Shown: piece after piece, positions 12,101 through 27,100 of the stretch
Position numbering within the stretch: position 1 is the stretch's first letter
Layout of the letters: every line of letters begins with the position of its first letter
Origin: Rhinopomastus cyanomelas
Lineage: Eukaryota > Chordata > Aves > Bucerotiformes > Rhinopomastidae
Reading direction: 5' to 3'
DNA: 64,000 nt
Assembly: GCA_013400115.1 (NCBI GenBank)
Contig: VXBP01002396.1
Location: 62,001-126,000, forward strand
Notes under the pieces: generated by a model
Seen by the model: only the letters and a program-made list of their open reading frames with translations
Database searches by the model: none
What the model was told of the DNA's origin: nothing
Made by a program: the position numbers and the translations under genes

Positions 12101-15100
12101 GTTACTGCTATACACAATAAAGCGGTCTGCAGTGTAGAGACTGAGTTAACAAATTTATTTGTGAGGGACAGCTAGAAAAGCAGAGCAGATATTCACAAGC
12201 AGCATTTGGCATTCAATTTCACTTCTAATCCATTCAAAAACCTGTGGGATGGGGGAATGGAGGTGCAAATTTCCTGTCTCTTGCCTACAAAGCACTGGAA
12301 CTCAAGAGAGTTGCCTAGAGTTTGTCAAGAGTCACATCAAACAGAAAAGGCAGTTTTCACCACACCATGCCACAGAAATAAAATATACTTTTATTACGTA
12401 AAGTTTTTAAATTATATGGAAAAACTAATGATATTCTGAAAAGCACAAATACACCACCAGCGCTCAAAATCTCTTATTAATAAGGTAAAGGGGCACATCT
12501 AAGAATGGGCAGGTACCCACCCATAGACAACTTTTAGGTTGGCTAAACGATTTGCTTAGTTTACACAGAAATGTATGGAATATCACAAGTTCTATACCAT
12601 AACTGTCCTGTTTTTAAAATTAATCAGCTTAGAGGTATTTTGGCATACACACTGACAATGCTCTTCAGAACAGTAACTGTATGTCTTTGTTGCTCAGCCC
12701 TCTCCTACCATCTCCACACCAGAGGTAACATTCAACACAGGGATCAATTTTGTTGCAAACATTTCAGAACTTGATTCACTTAATTGCAGATGTCTTCATC
12801 GTTATCAGAGATGATGCTAGTGGATAGCAAACTTAACATGAGTCAGCAGTGTGCCCAGGCGGCCAAGAGGGCCAGTGGCATCCTGGCCTGCATTAAGAAT
12901 GGTGTGGCCAGCAGGTCAAGGGAGGTTATCCTTCCCCTGTATTCGGCACTGGTTAGACCACACCTGGAGTATTGTGTTCAGTTCTGGGCCCCTCAGTTTA
13001 AGAGGGATGTCGAGGTGCTGGCATGAGTCCAAAGAAGGGCAACTCAAATGGTTAAGGGGCTGGAAGATAAGCCCTATGAGGAGAGGCTGAGGGAGCTGGG
13101 TTTGTTTAGTCTGGAAAAGAGGAGGCTCAGGGGTGATCTTATCGCTGTCTATAACTATCTGAAGGGTGGCTGTAGTCAGACAGGGGTTGGTCTTTTCTCC
13201 CTGGCCACTGGAGTCAAGACAAGGGGTCATAGTCTTAAGCTCCATCAGGGGAGGTTTAGACTTGACGTTAGGAAAAAATTTTCACTGAAAGAGTGATCTG
13301 GTTTTGGAATGGGCTGCCCACAGAAGTGCTTGAGTCACCATCCCTGGAGGTGTTCAAGGTTAGGCTGGATGAGGTTCTGAGTGGCATGATCTAGATGTTA
13401 GGATGACTGAGTTTTTTTTTATTTAGGTTGGACTGGATGATCTTTAAGGTCTTTTCCAACCTTATCATTACTGTGATACTGTGACTCCCTTATATAAACA
13501 AGTCTGACAGGGCTACATTTATAGGGACACTCACTTTAAGCAGGATGGAAACTTTGAGACACACAACTAAGTATATGATGAAGTTTCAGCGCAACAATGT
13601 CACAGCAAGAATGAAATCACCAACGTTAAAAAGATTAAGGTCCTGTTTCCTTTTTGAAAATTCATAGCCAACCTATCTCCTTTTTTCCTTAAAACCAAAA
13701 ATTCTTCTGCAAATAATCCTTCTAACAAAGAAAGAAATGGCAGGCAATGTGTTGTCCTCACCTCACATTCCAACCGTAGTAATGAACTAAATACAAGACT
13801 TCTCCGTCGTCAATTTCTGTGCTTTTAATACTGGCTTCGTAAATTTTTTGAGTCTTTCCACGTCCATATTTTACTTTGACTTTGGTTCCAGTGAGGCAGG
13901 GTTCTGCATCCTCCTCATCCTCTTCACCTTCTGAGTCTTTGTTCTCAATTTCCTCCCTGCAGCAACGTGGATGTAATAAGCCAACTAATTAATGGCAATT
14001 AACATCTTAACATTTAACTAGCATAGCAAAGCTACTACAAACCAAAAAGGCTGCAAGACAATTTTTCCTTCATTCTCTGCATCCTGCACTGCTTTTGAAG
14101 GTGTCTTGGACACAACTTTTTACATTCAAGAACAGAACTTAGAGAAAATAGAGAAATATACATGAAGACTATAATTCAAATGCAATATTTAGGTGTGCAA
14201 CTACCACAAAGCTTAAAGATTTTTATTAAAACGAATATTTTGATAATAAAGAGGAGTAAGTTAAGCAAATGCTGAGTTCCTAAATAAGAAAAGAAGACCT
14301 CACTTCTTATTTTAAAATTTGCTGGATTCTGAATTTTTTGGAAACTATTAAAAATAAACAAATTCTTCTACAGTTTGCTTGCAAGGCTACAATTTACTAA
14401 TAGGGATTTAGTAACAGTACACGTAGGTCTGAATCATAGAATCATTAAGGGATTGGAAAGGACCTCGAAAGATCATCTAGTCCAATCCCCTCACAACAGC
14501 AGGATCACCTAGACCAAGTCACACAGGAACACATCCAGGCGGATCTTAAACGTCTCCAGTGAAGGAGACTCCACAACTCCCCTGGGCAGCCTGTTCCACT
14601 GCTCTGTCACCCTCACTGTGAAGAAGTTCATTCTCATATTTGTGTGGAACCTCCTACGTTCCAGCTTACACCCATTGCCCCTTGTCCTATCACTAGATGA
14701 CACTGAGAAGAGCCTGGCTCCATCCTGACAACATCACACGGATCCCCTCGTGAATACAAACACCATTCCACTGGAAAAAAGTTGATTACAACAGTGTTTA
14801 ACCAAGATTAAGTGTCTACACAGCTCTTACTAGCTATACCTTTCTCTTAGTGTAGAAATATTTAATATTTAAATCTTCTACTTAAGTGTGTTTTCAAGAA
14901 TTGCAATCTAACTAATTTTTACCTATACTTCTCCCCATGTTTTACAGTGAATTTAGCATAATGTAGAAGATAAATAAAAAAAAAATTACCAAGAAAGAAG
15001 ATACTGGAAAAGAGTATGGGTTGCTTTTAATGAAATGTGTTTGCTAGTCTTTAGTGGAAAATGAACCATCTTGTGGCCAAGAGTTACAAGAGGAAGAGCA

Positions 15101-18100
15101 CCATCCACATCAACTACAGAAAACTTTACGATGTTTTCATCACCGGATGTATCTCTGCAAGCTGCACCCTCACAGGAGGCATTTCTGCAAGTAACAGTGC
15201 ACTGCAAGCTCATTCATTGGGGCTGCACAGCGTCCCTTTCTCTTAAAATAATTTGTGTGTTTCTCCTATTCCTTAAAGCTCTTCAGAATGAAATACTCAA
15301 CATCCCTATCAGGCTTTATTCACTATCCACTTGTGTCCACACTACTTAGCCACAGGACAAGAAAAACAAGGTAGGAAAGGCAGCTTAAGCAGCTAAGAGA
15401 CTGCCCTTGACTGCAGTCACAGCTAAGGTCTGCTCTGGTAAGGACTCATAACTATTGTGTAACTAGACTATAAATCAAATTCAACTTGTCAAAGTCAGTG
15501 TCTGGATGCTCTTTGCCCTTCCATGTCTCTCCATCCTCTCCTCTTCAATCTACCTCTAAGTTTCATTCAAACTCCCTCTTTCCTGCACCTTTCCCAGCTG
15601 ATCCCCTTCCAACCTGCCTAAAACAAATCAAGTAAAATCAAAATGAAGCTGCAGGTTCACCAGCTATCAGTAAACAGCAAGAGCATAGAAGAAGAGGGGG
15701 TTTTCTTTTCCTTTTATGTTCCAACTACCAAAAGAATTGATCACCATCCACCTAGCACACTTATAGCCTAGTCTGTTTGATGTGTCTAGGTACCAAGTGT
15801 CATAAGACATCAGCACAACCTTGGCAAGAGCTTGATGTAAATGGAACTGAAAGGTACTGTCTGGCATCTAGCAGAGAAAGATGCTTCCATAAAGTATAGA
15901 ACCTAAAAGCCTGAAATAAAATTTTCCTTTTCCTGCCTGGCTGAGTGATTTAGATCTCCACTGTCCACATTTTAGCTTGTAAGGCCTCCAACTATGTGTA
16001 TGCTCCTGCCAAGAGCACAGCTCAGTCGTGACACAGACACACTGGTAAGAAGGTGATACAAGTTAGTGTTTACCTCTCTCTCGGCCTCTCCTCCTCTTCG
16101 TCTGATTCTTTATCAGAATCCTCCTGTTTTTTCACTTTTTTCTCTTTTTGCTTTGGTGTACTTTTTTTCCCTAAGGGAGTTTCATTTTCTTTCTTTTCTG
16201 CATTCTCCAGCACTTCCTCTGTGTCTTTGTTTTCTTTGTTACTGTCTTTTAATTTCTCTTGTGTTTTGTCCTCTTCACTGTCTTTTTTAGCAGAGGTTGC
16301 ATCACGAGTAAGTTTTCTTCGTCCCTAGAACAGAAAAAATTAATGATTCCTGTCGTTTGTTCTCCGTAGAGCTTCTCAAAAGATAATAATTTATTAAGAC
16401 TTGTTATGGGCAGGGAGGGAGAGGGGGAGGTGAAGTCAATTTGGTTTGGACTGAAGAGGACTAGCTTCTGATTAACTTCTGAGGGCTTTTCGGACATTTG
16501 TTTGGACTGAAAGACCTGCTGCTCTGAAAGAAAAAGCCAAACTGCCTTTGTCAACTACAGCGGCAGCATTAACTGAAGTGTAGGACTGCAGAGAGAAGGC
16601 TTCTTCCTTTCAGTATCTCCAATCCTGGGAGCACCCTGTTGGTCTCACAGAGCAGAAACCGTCAACTTTAGGAAAAGTTCAGTCACATTTTTAAAAGGTA
16701 CTTTTAGTAGCAGAACCATTGCTGCCTGGGACTATCTGCAACTGGATCTCCAGAATCTTACACAGGTTTACAACTTTACTATTACAAGTTCCTTGATAGG
16801 ATCATTGTTTTGTGATCAGAACATTTAAAATACATTATGCATGCAAGACTAATTATCTTGAGGCCACACAAAGGCAACACTAATGAAGGCCATATAATAA
16901 TTAAAATTCACAGCAGTAATACAGTGAATACTTGGGAAAAATCATCATTGACAAATAGATAGCTAGTGACTGGATGAATAAATTAAAGACATAACTAGAT
17001 AATATTTCATTATTAAAAAATTAACATAGTGAATGACAAAGGTCAAGTAAGTCTTCCTTTTCTTTTTCCTCTCACCAGTTTCCTTCAAAACTAAAAATTA
17101 CATGAAACAAAGTTCATGTCATGCCAGGAAGTTCATTATAGCTGATACAGCTTGGAAAAACTACTTGGCAGTTAGACAGAAATGTAAGTTGAAATAAAAA
17201 TCTAAACATGTGTTTACACTATGTCTTTTCATTTAGTAATTTAAAAGGCAATCCACTGCTTGAAAAACTCCTTTGCAACAAGTCCTTTAATAGAATTACA
17301 TGCAAGCTGAACAGAATCCTCACAATTTCAGCTATTCGTAAAGTAGCAATTCTTTGTCCTTCAGTCATCCTGCTCTATTAAGGAACATAAAATGTCCTTT
17401 TCACAGAACTGAGAGGAAGGTAACAGTGCAATATTATAAGACCTTAGCAATATTATTGTATAATCCATCCAGTTCAGTAGCCACCAGCTGGTGAGTCACT
17501 GGTCTTATCTAGGTAACTACTAACATAACCCTCACTTCTAATGGTACTCAAAGATAAAGGACAAAATGCGAGCATTCCTCCCTGGCCTCTTGACCACACA
17601 CTGCAGAACTGCAGTGCTTCTTTTCTTAAGAGATACTGTGATTAAACATCAGCTCAGACAAATGGGTCGGTCTTGAATCCTTAAGGCTGTAACAGTTCCT
17701 TGATATTCCTGATTCTTGCCAGAAAGCTCCCAATTCCATGTGCCCATGGAAGTCGTCACCCACCACAAAGCCCATCCTGCTGAGCTTCACTGCTCTGTGG
17801 ACACACAGCTGTTGGTAGCTCTCCATCCACCCCTTAACTGAAGCACATCTGACATCCAACACAGCCTGAACAAATCCCATGAATATTTTAAAATATGAAG
17901 AAATAATGAACACTGATTCTATTCAGGTAGAAGATAATTAACAGTTAACACCAACTTGGTGTTCAGAAAGCCCTACCCTATAATGTACAAGCACACTGAT
18001 TCAAACACTGCAGGAGGAAAGCTCATTATGTAAACTTCTCATTCCACAAAGGGGTTTTGTTAAGTACTAAACAGTAATCAGTTCAAACCACTTACCCTTG

Positions 18101-21100
18101 GGGACCTTAGTTCTATTTCTTCTTTTTCACTTTCACTGCTGGAATAATTTTCTTCTGCTTCTTTTTTCACTTCAGTGGGGGACATTTTTTGTTCCTCTTC
18201 TACACTTTCCTCCATTGGTTCCACGTGTTTCTGTAAGTTTTCGATCACTTTTGGTTCATTGTGATGGATGGTCCTAAACTCAATGTTTGCAGAACGGCAG
18301 TACTCTTCAAAACCATAAAGATACCTAGTGGCACAAAGAAAGATTTGTTTATATTTCATATATTAGTCTCTATTCAATAAAGCACATTAAGCCTGTTTTC
18401 TTGCTCACAGAAAAGCAAGACAAGTTGCAACTACAAGAAAAAAACCCCCACAGCCAACCAAACCCAAACAAACAGAAAATACATGAATCAGAAGATTTTC
18501 TAAATGAAACAGCTATGCACTAGTGAAATTGTGAGGAATAATACACACACCTGCTGCTCACAATCTTAACTTCACCCCCACCCAATTAAGAATTCGTGGC
18601 AGTAAAGTCCAAGAACACGCAGACTGGTTTGCAAACAACAGCTAAAACCAGACTAGTTTGTATATCGTTATTCTAATACAAGTTACTACAGGATACCAAA
18701 CTGCTTCAGTGCATCAGCTTGTCCTCTGGTAACAACCTGCATGCACACGTTAATCCACAGTAATCTAACAGAAACTAACTTATTGCTCACAGAGTGAATA
18801 TACAAGTTACAACACACTATCAAGTGTCCACACAACAAGTACTTCCGCTGTAATAACAACCTAATGCACATTTACCAGTCACTCTTGTTCGTGATAGATA
18901 CTCTGTAAAATACAAGACCCTGAATACCGGCCCAGCTCAAATTTCACTGAAGCGTGTCTCATCAACTGAGTGGAGTCAAAAGTTATCCCTATTCAATCCA
19001 TCAAATTTCTTTAGGTTCAAGTCAAGAGAACCTCATTGTTCCCTTTTGCTCAGAAAGCCCAAATCCCTCTTGTCAAACTTCCAGGAGAATAAATAACAAA
19101 AATAATCTTTAATGCAGAAAATGAGCTTAAAAAACACAATTTCTAGGAGTTTTCCATTTCCCTGAAGGCCAAGGGTCAGAACAAGAACATTTATGCAATT
19201 TTTTTTTTTATTACAGGCAGTGATTTAACTACTCAGTACCGTTACATCCAGCATAGTAATGTACATGGTTATGCCTCCAAGTCATTAATTTACAGATTCC
19301 ACACAGATGATATTTAAATAAACTGGCTGAAACATGTCTATCAAGGTTTTCCAGGAAGTCCAAGACATGAGTATGAAAAATTCTTCTCACCAGATGCAGC
19401 ATCTACAGAATACAAGGAGCAAATGGAAAGGCCGTTCCTGTTCACTACCATCAAGTGCAAACCTGACTGACAAAGCGGTTTTTTATCAATGCTACTGTTG
19501 TACTCTGCAATTGCATCATTCATCACACGTTGAAAGCAAATACTTCTTGGTAAGAAAATTTGTAGAATTCTAATACATTAGAGCAACAGGAACTTATGCA
19601 GCCCTGAGCACTCTCTTTTCCTCCACTATCTTCAATCTCAGCACAGGAATATGTTCAGAACTGCTCGTTAACTGAAAAACATCAATTACTGTTCCATTAA
19701 ACTATCAAAAATTGCTTAAATATTTTATGTGCTACTAAAAAGAGAAAAGGAAAAAGGTTTTGACTGTTATGAGAACTTACTTTCTATAAGCAGTTTTTAC
19801 ATTGTACGAAGCAGCCGAGTTTAAAATAGGAATGCCAAGGTCCATATAAATTTGCTTCCATACAGCACCACTCTCAATCTTCAGGGGAAAAAAGAAACAA
19901 AAGAAAGTTTTCAGGTTTTGTTATCCTATAACATTAAGGTATGAATCTAACAGTGACAAGCCAGAGCCTAAGAATGAACAGACAGACCTAATTCAGAAAA
20001 CATCCAACACTTACATTGTCACACCCACCCTGCTGATACACCAGTCTGAAAAGTTTGAAGAGATTAAGGTCCTTGTAGCCCAGAACAGGTGGTTTGTTGA
20101 TAGGAGTACCTAATTAAAACAAAACCAGATGTAACAAGTTGCCACAAAGAACAGCAAACTGCTTCTTCCACTCCTTCAGCACACATTTGGCTTCTACTAC
20201 CTTTCTGCTTTGTTAAAATCTGTGTTTAATAGTTCTAAGACATGTAGCAATTTCCAACCCCCAATTAAGGCTTCACTCTCTTTTTTAATGAAGAGCTTAT
20301 TTCTGGGAGGCTTGTTTGCATACTGGCACCAGCTGCTCGATAACTGATTTCTCGACCTCCTTCTCAGTTTTGTGCAATAACCCTCATCAGATCTGGCTGC
20401 ATCCCACTGTTTCTCTCGAGCAGCACAGAGAGGACACAGCCAGATTTGCAGCAAGCTCCGGAAGTCACCTGACAAGCGCTGGAAATCAGCAATGTGAGAA
20501 AGGATTAACTCAAAACACTCCACTCTAAAAGGAATGCGGAAGAATCAGGAATGCTGGATTAGAACAGGGGTCCTCAAACTTTTTAAACACGGGGCCGGAG
20601 CCTGGCCCCGCAGTAGGCAGGAAGCAGTGAACTGCGGCCGCTCGGCAGGGAGGGGAGCACCGGCGGATCTGCGGGCCGGATTGGATGCCCTGGCGGGCCG
20701 TATCCAACCCGCGGGCCGGGGTTTGAGGACCCCTGGATTAGAACATGTTAAGCAGGCAAATCGTCAGAATGAAAAAGCCCAAGGTCCTGACTGGTTTGGA
20801 GTATTTGGGGCAGTTTCAAGCACAATAAAGACCCTTGACTGGATAAGTGGCAGTGATGCACAAAGAGAAACCCGAAGTGACTCCGGACACGCGGCTGAAT
20901 AAGCATACTCCCCCTCTCATCAAGGAAGGGTATCAAACCTCTTCCCTGCTGCTTCTCTTCTTCCTTCATCTTCTTTCATCTCCATGCAACTGTATTTGGA
21001 ATCATTAAAGTAATTTTATAGGTCTTTGGGAATACCGCCATGATTACATGAATCAAAACATTCATTTGAGAGAACAGAATGTAGAACAAATCTGTTGGGA

Positions 21101-24100
21101 GCAGAAATATTGCTGTAAGGATAGAGGGGGAAAAATGCTTTTTTATTTTACCTCTACAAATCTGACATGATCCCCACTCAATTTATAGTCTGAGTGCTTA
21201 AGACAGAGCGAGGAAAGAAGAATGAAACTAGAAATTAAATACAATCATGGATTAGTCCAGCTCCGTATTGCCCCAAGGCAGGTTATTCTCCAGAAACACT
21301 TTTTATTCACAGAAGACCTCAAAATCACACTGGATGAACTTGAGTATATTATGTTATATTACATAATCCACTTCTAATCCTGTGATAAGAATGGCAGCAT
21401 TAAACAGATTGATTAGCAGGGATGCAGAGCCTCTTTTACCACAGGTAATTTGATTTCCACCCTCATTTTTAAACCCCCTCAAAAAAACACACAGTGTCAC
21501 ATTTCAGTGTCAGTCCCATCACAACTGCAAATGGGAATGGATTCGCAACAACAGACTCCGAAGTCAGCAGGTCTACTGTGCACTTTATGCACAACACAAA
21601 CGCCTCCAATACATCTTACACCAGAGGTTTCACGAGTCTAATTTATTACAGTCTCACCTAACTCTATAAAGACACCAAAATAGACTATTTGCTTGTTTTA
21701 GTTGCAGGATAGAGCAGAATGTAGTTTTCTCTTTGTGGGGTATCACTGCTACAGAACTGCAGGTTCTGTGAGGAGACATGAAAATGATTCATCTCCTCTT
21801 CTTCACTGTCCCTATTTTACCACCCACAAAGACACGCCTTAGGTTCCAGTCTAAGATTAACAGCAGCAGAGTTCCCAGCCCTGACTGTCAGAACAAGAAA
21901 TCAACCACGACCTAATTTAACACAAACTGTTAAAATCAAGAAGGGTTTGTTTAAGCAAAACAAAAAGCCAAACACCTCAGGGAGGATCTGTTTCCTTCGT
22001 GTCCCGTGCTTCAAAGTACTTGAAGCAAAAGATGGGTATAAGTGGTTTCCCTGCACCAGACTAGCCGTTAATTCTTTTTCAGAGGTCTGAGGACACGATC
22101 CTAATAACATCCATTCCACTCAAAAGGAATTTTTAAAAGCCATTACAAAAGGTGGGCTAGATATTAAAAATTAAGACATTAAAAAACATAACAATTAGTA
22201 TTACCTCTGTCTTCCATAAACTTGTAAAGCTGTTGGAGGAAGTTGTCCCTCTCTTCAGGATCAAGCTCTTCCTCGGGCTGTGGAAACAAATGCAGTCATA
22301 ATGAAAACTAACAACAATTTATTTGTACTAAAGCCTAACAGCAAGAGTTAAACCCAAACCACTTCCCAGTTGTCTCTGCACCTGTATAATGGAGAAATAC
22401 ACAAAAAACACAATTTACTCAGGAGACTGAAGTGTTCACCTTGACAGGACAAACAGAAAATGAAGGTCACTGAAAGCCTTGATCCCTGACAAAAAAGAGC
22501 GTGAGCCTCAAAATGAAAACACTAATGGTCTTCACATACTTCACAGTTGTAACACAGAAAAGGTCTGGTTTTCAGCAGATTGCAGCAGTCCACAGGAATT
22601 CTTAGGTTTCTGGAGTTTGGGTTGGTTTTGTTTAATTAATCTTCCTTACCTAAACTGTAGCTAAGACAGCTAATCCAGTTGTTCTGGTTTAGATGCTCCA
22701 TACAATTTTCATTTTGTGATTAAGCATTAATGCTCAATTTCAGCTCATATTTTAGAAACATTTTTACAGTCACTTCCCTAATTCCCTGAATACACATTTC
22801 ACAACTTACTTTTACAAATTCCTTAGTTTTAATCTTTACAACTTAAACCAACAAAGAGATAAACACTTAGGAACTTTAGGGTTAAGCAGTCCACAGTGTG
22901 AAAGAAAAGATTTTTTATTTTATTCAGGTGGAAAACATGTGAAGAAAGTACATCTATTAAGGGCAAGGAAATAATTTCTACATACCTACATATACTTCAT
23001 GGCATTCTGAGATGCTAGCAGAGACCAGCAAAAAACCAGAATGCTTTTCCCTGCAATGCTTTACGCATGGCACTTTCTTCCTGCCAACCTGGCAATCACA
23101 GGGATTGCTGCTGAGGCAGTTTGCACAAGGAAGAGCACAGCTGTCTTGAAGGAAAGATGTACAGTACATGTCAAAAAAACCCAAACATCTTACCATTACA
23201 GCATTAAAAATAACAGAAAAGTCACAAGCAGTTCCAGAAGGAAACTGGAACGGCAATTTCAAATTCAGTCATGTCTGCATTCCTTAAACTTTAAGCTGCA
23301 ACGCAGGGAGACTGGCAGCACATTCATAAATGTATGTACTACTGCCTTGTTAACCCGAAAACAATCTGCCCAGCATCAGAATGAATCCCAGCCCTGCCTG
23401 CTTCAGTGAATTCTGAGCTTCAAAGCCCAACAGGGATCACCTACAATCAGGCAGAGACACTGGCTGTTTCTCATTTTCCTCTTTTTTCCCCTTGGGAAAA
23501 TACTGGAGAAAATTAAATTAATAAACCCAACATTATACAGCATCAGTTCTGTCATACTGTGTGTTACAGGGATTATATAAACAGTTATCTACAGAATCAG
23601 TATGTTCTTCCAGGTTAACAAATGAATCATTGCTATAGAAACTGCAGCTTTTTTCTCTCCATCTAGACTGCAAACCAACTTCAAGATCGAGAAATTTCTA
23701 CCATCTCCTGTAATGTTGGTTGATTAAGGGCAATACAGCTTGAACTAAATATATCTAAATAAGTTATCATTCAGAAATACTTCTGAACAGTTGAATTCAA
23801 ACCACTTCTTTTATGTGGGCATCACGCCAAACCAGAACTGTAGGTCAGAAAAGCAGAAATGTAGGTTAGAAATAGCAAACAGAACATTAACCATTTAACT
23901 GATACTCAGTGTTTTCAGCTGAAGAAGAGCAAAAAGGTAAGATGAAAAGCTTTTATCCATGGGAGTATAAAGCCTGAATGCAGTATCCATCCTCCTACAG
24001 GGTTGTCCTGAACCTTGTACCTGCCTCTCTCTGTTGCTGCTGTACGAGCTGGGTTGCTATTCCCTGATGGAGTCTGAACTGTGGTTGGTACCAGTGCCTA

Positions 24101-27100
24101 AGCAGACACCAAATCCTCCTGAGAGGTGACATGAGTAAGGGCTGAATGACTGTCAGCAATGAATCGTGTATCAGCCATTCTGAAGTCTTTTTGATGGTTG
24201 GACTCTATGATCTAGAGTCTTTTCCAAACTGAATGATTCTATAATTCTATGAAAAGAAGATCAATCCTTCATAGATACGGTTATTTCAATATTAAGACAC
24301 ATGAATAAGAGGTCCATTTTCATCATGGTTATTGATCTGTAACTGGACATATTGACTTCCCACAAATGTCTGCTGTTTAGCCTTGGAGCTTACTTTTAAA
24401 TACGTCAACCATCATCTAAGCTGCACATCAGCAACCTTAAAAGCTGTACCTGAAGTCAAGAAAACACTTGAGAAATGAACAACCTTTCTGCTGTTCACTC
24501 AGTACTCCTAACTAAATGCAGGATGAAAAAAAACTTTGTTTCGGGGTGAGAGGCTGAATGCCGCTTAAAAAAAACCAAAAACAAAAAACCCCTCCAAAAG
24601 GACCTTTTTTACTTCATTTAAAAAGTTGACATTTTCTGGGTTTGAGATTTCCCACTCTCCATTGGACAAGCAGTACATAATAACTAACAAGCCAAACATA
24701 AACCCCACAGAAACTTGCAGAAAACTTGTGGCTGGTTTGTATCTTTTGGTTTCAAGCTACCCAAATCACCAGATTTACAAAATGTTGTAGCTCTGTCATC
24801 CTGACTCATCTTTTACTCTATACAACAGTATTAAAGCTTCTGTAGATGCTAACCTGTGGAGCTGAGTGGGAGCGCAAAGAATGAAACAGTTCCTCTCACA
24901 AAACAAAGGATGAATGTCTATTTCAGGCATGTGCACCACATTAACTCACTAAATACAGGGAGGGATGAGTTACCAGAGACAGCTTTCTTTTTCATTATTA
25001 ATAGACTGGCACTACCATAAACTTTTCTGTTAAACAAATGTGAGCAAGGAGGAAGCACAACATGTATGGAATCTGGAGCTCAGAAGATAATATGATCAAG
25101 ACAAGCTGCCAGAATTAGTGAATGTAATTTTGTTGCTTCAGAGTACTTAAATGTGCTTTCATCGCTTGCACGTTTGATATCTGATGCCAAGTTTAAATAC
25201 TAATTAAGAGAATGAAAAGAATTAAACCAATTGCAACAAGTTAATGATTTATGCCATGTGGAGAAGTGTGGTCTTAAAATGTTCATTTCTACCAAGAACA
25301 ACCATGAATTCAGCCATCCTCAGCTTCAACTCCTTCGCCTCTGAGGCATATTTTGAGGTTTGTAGCATAAAATTGTCAGCAAAGCCTTTGTGAAGAACAT
25401 GAGTGCATGGTATGATTCAGGTCATGCTTCACCATAGCCAAAACCTCTACAAATGTACGTGTGGATGCAAAGGATAAGCTAATCCATATTTAGTTCCTTT
25501 TTAAAAGGCTGTTTTGGTATTTAATTAAAATATAAACAAAGCTCTAGTTTCTGGATACCATGCTTGAACAACTTTATCTACCTTTCAGAGTCAGCTCTTT
25601 TCAGTGCTACCTGAAAGCACACAGAGAAATGGACTGCTTGGTTATTACGTTATGTGGTCTCCTATATTGGAAACAAGATCTACTTTGAAGATAAATGTAA
25701 ACATTTTAATAGATTATTACTGATCATTGGAGGAATAATCTTAAGGCTCCTAAAACTCCTCATGGATTTCATATCGTCTTCTTTCCTCTATGAGCTTAGT
25801 CCTAACAAAATACATGATAATCCCTTATCATGAGAACTGAAATCCTTGTTTGTCTGCAGAATAGGTAAATGCTTCTGGCATTTTCCCTGCTCAGCACTAT
25901 AAAGCCACCATGTCCAATGCCTCTTGATACTGCCATGATGCAAGAATCCTAAAAATATGAAACAAATATGCACAATTCACCATATTACTCATACATCCTT
26001 CAAGTGACCATCAAAAAGAAGATCAAGAGAAAATTTCTCTGAGCATTCTCCTGGAGATGCTACAACACTTTCTTCGATGCAGTGCATGGAGATAAGCAAA
26101 CTAGATTTTTTTCTTAATATTTTCAGCATGTTTGATTTGAGGGTTAAGGAGGAATGAGGTGTGAAAGAAAAAGGAACCGCTATTTAACTGACACAGATAA
26201 ATCAAGAAAGCCTCTCAAAGATGCTGTTGTAACCAGTTCTACAAGTAAGACAAACCCTTTTTTATCCCTCTTGATACTGTGCAAAGAATTTTGCAAAATT
26301 CAAACTCTAAAGTACAAATTTCTTACTTTTACTCTGTTCTTACTGGAATGCACTGTAGTTGCTGAAAATACACGTCGAGTAACTGCAACTTAAAATCTTG
26401 ATTCTTTGGGAATCAGAATAGCCTACAGACAGGCTGAGAGACAAAACCAGAGTGCCTATACATTCCTCTGTAAAATGAGGAGTATGTAACCACTTAATCC
26501 TGAGAAACAAATAGGTCTTAAACATGAACAAATACAGGCATACATACACACTTTTTAATAAAAATCATGTAAAGTTCCAAAAACATCCATTTTTATGTGG
26601 AGATACTAGAGTACAGATTTTCCTTGTAGCTGCAGCACATTCTTTGACTGTTAAATGCCCCCTCCTCCAAACACAGTTAATTTTCTTATTCTGACATGTC
26701 AAAAACTGGCTGCAAACCAGAAGCAATATCCAGAGTTTTATCTGGATTCAAACCAATTGAGTAGATACTTAGTATCTTTATTTGGTACAAAATTGTTTTC
26801 TATAGCACCTCTGGATTTTTTCACTTCTTGACACAGGCAGTATCTTTTCTGTTACTCAAACCTCACACTGTCAATAAAAAAAAAAAATCTTGATTTGCAT
26901 CACATATTGCACTTATTGACAAAAATCCAGTGATTTGAAGATGCTGAGTAACAGCACAATGCAATCCCTTCTCAAGTCAGTGACAAGTAATTTGCACATC
27001 ATCCTCCATCATCAGCACTGGGCCACCCAAGTCTGTTACCATCAATGAAGAGGATTAGTATCTCTCCACCACCACCATACTGGTTCCCCCTTCTTAGCCT

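Noticed and set aside
16053..16328. Plus-strand Ser/Phe-rich open frame
   Set aside because: Complement of the Lys/Glu-rich linker in exon 16.
20590..20725. GC-rich CpG block in intron 12 considered as another CpG island
   Set aside because: It is the body of the hAT MITE with TIRs and target duplication, so its composition comes from the element.
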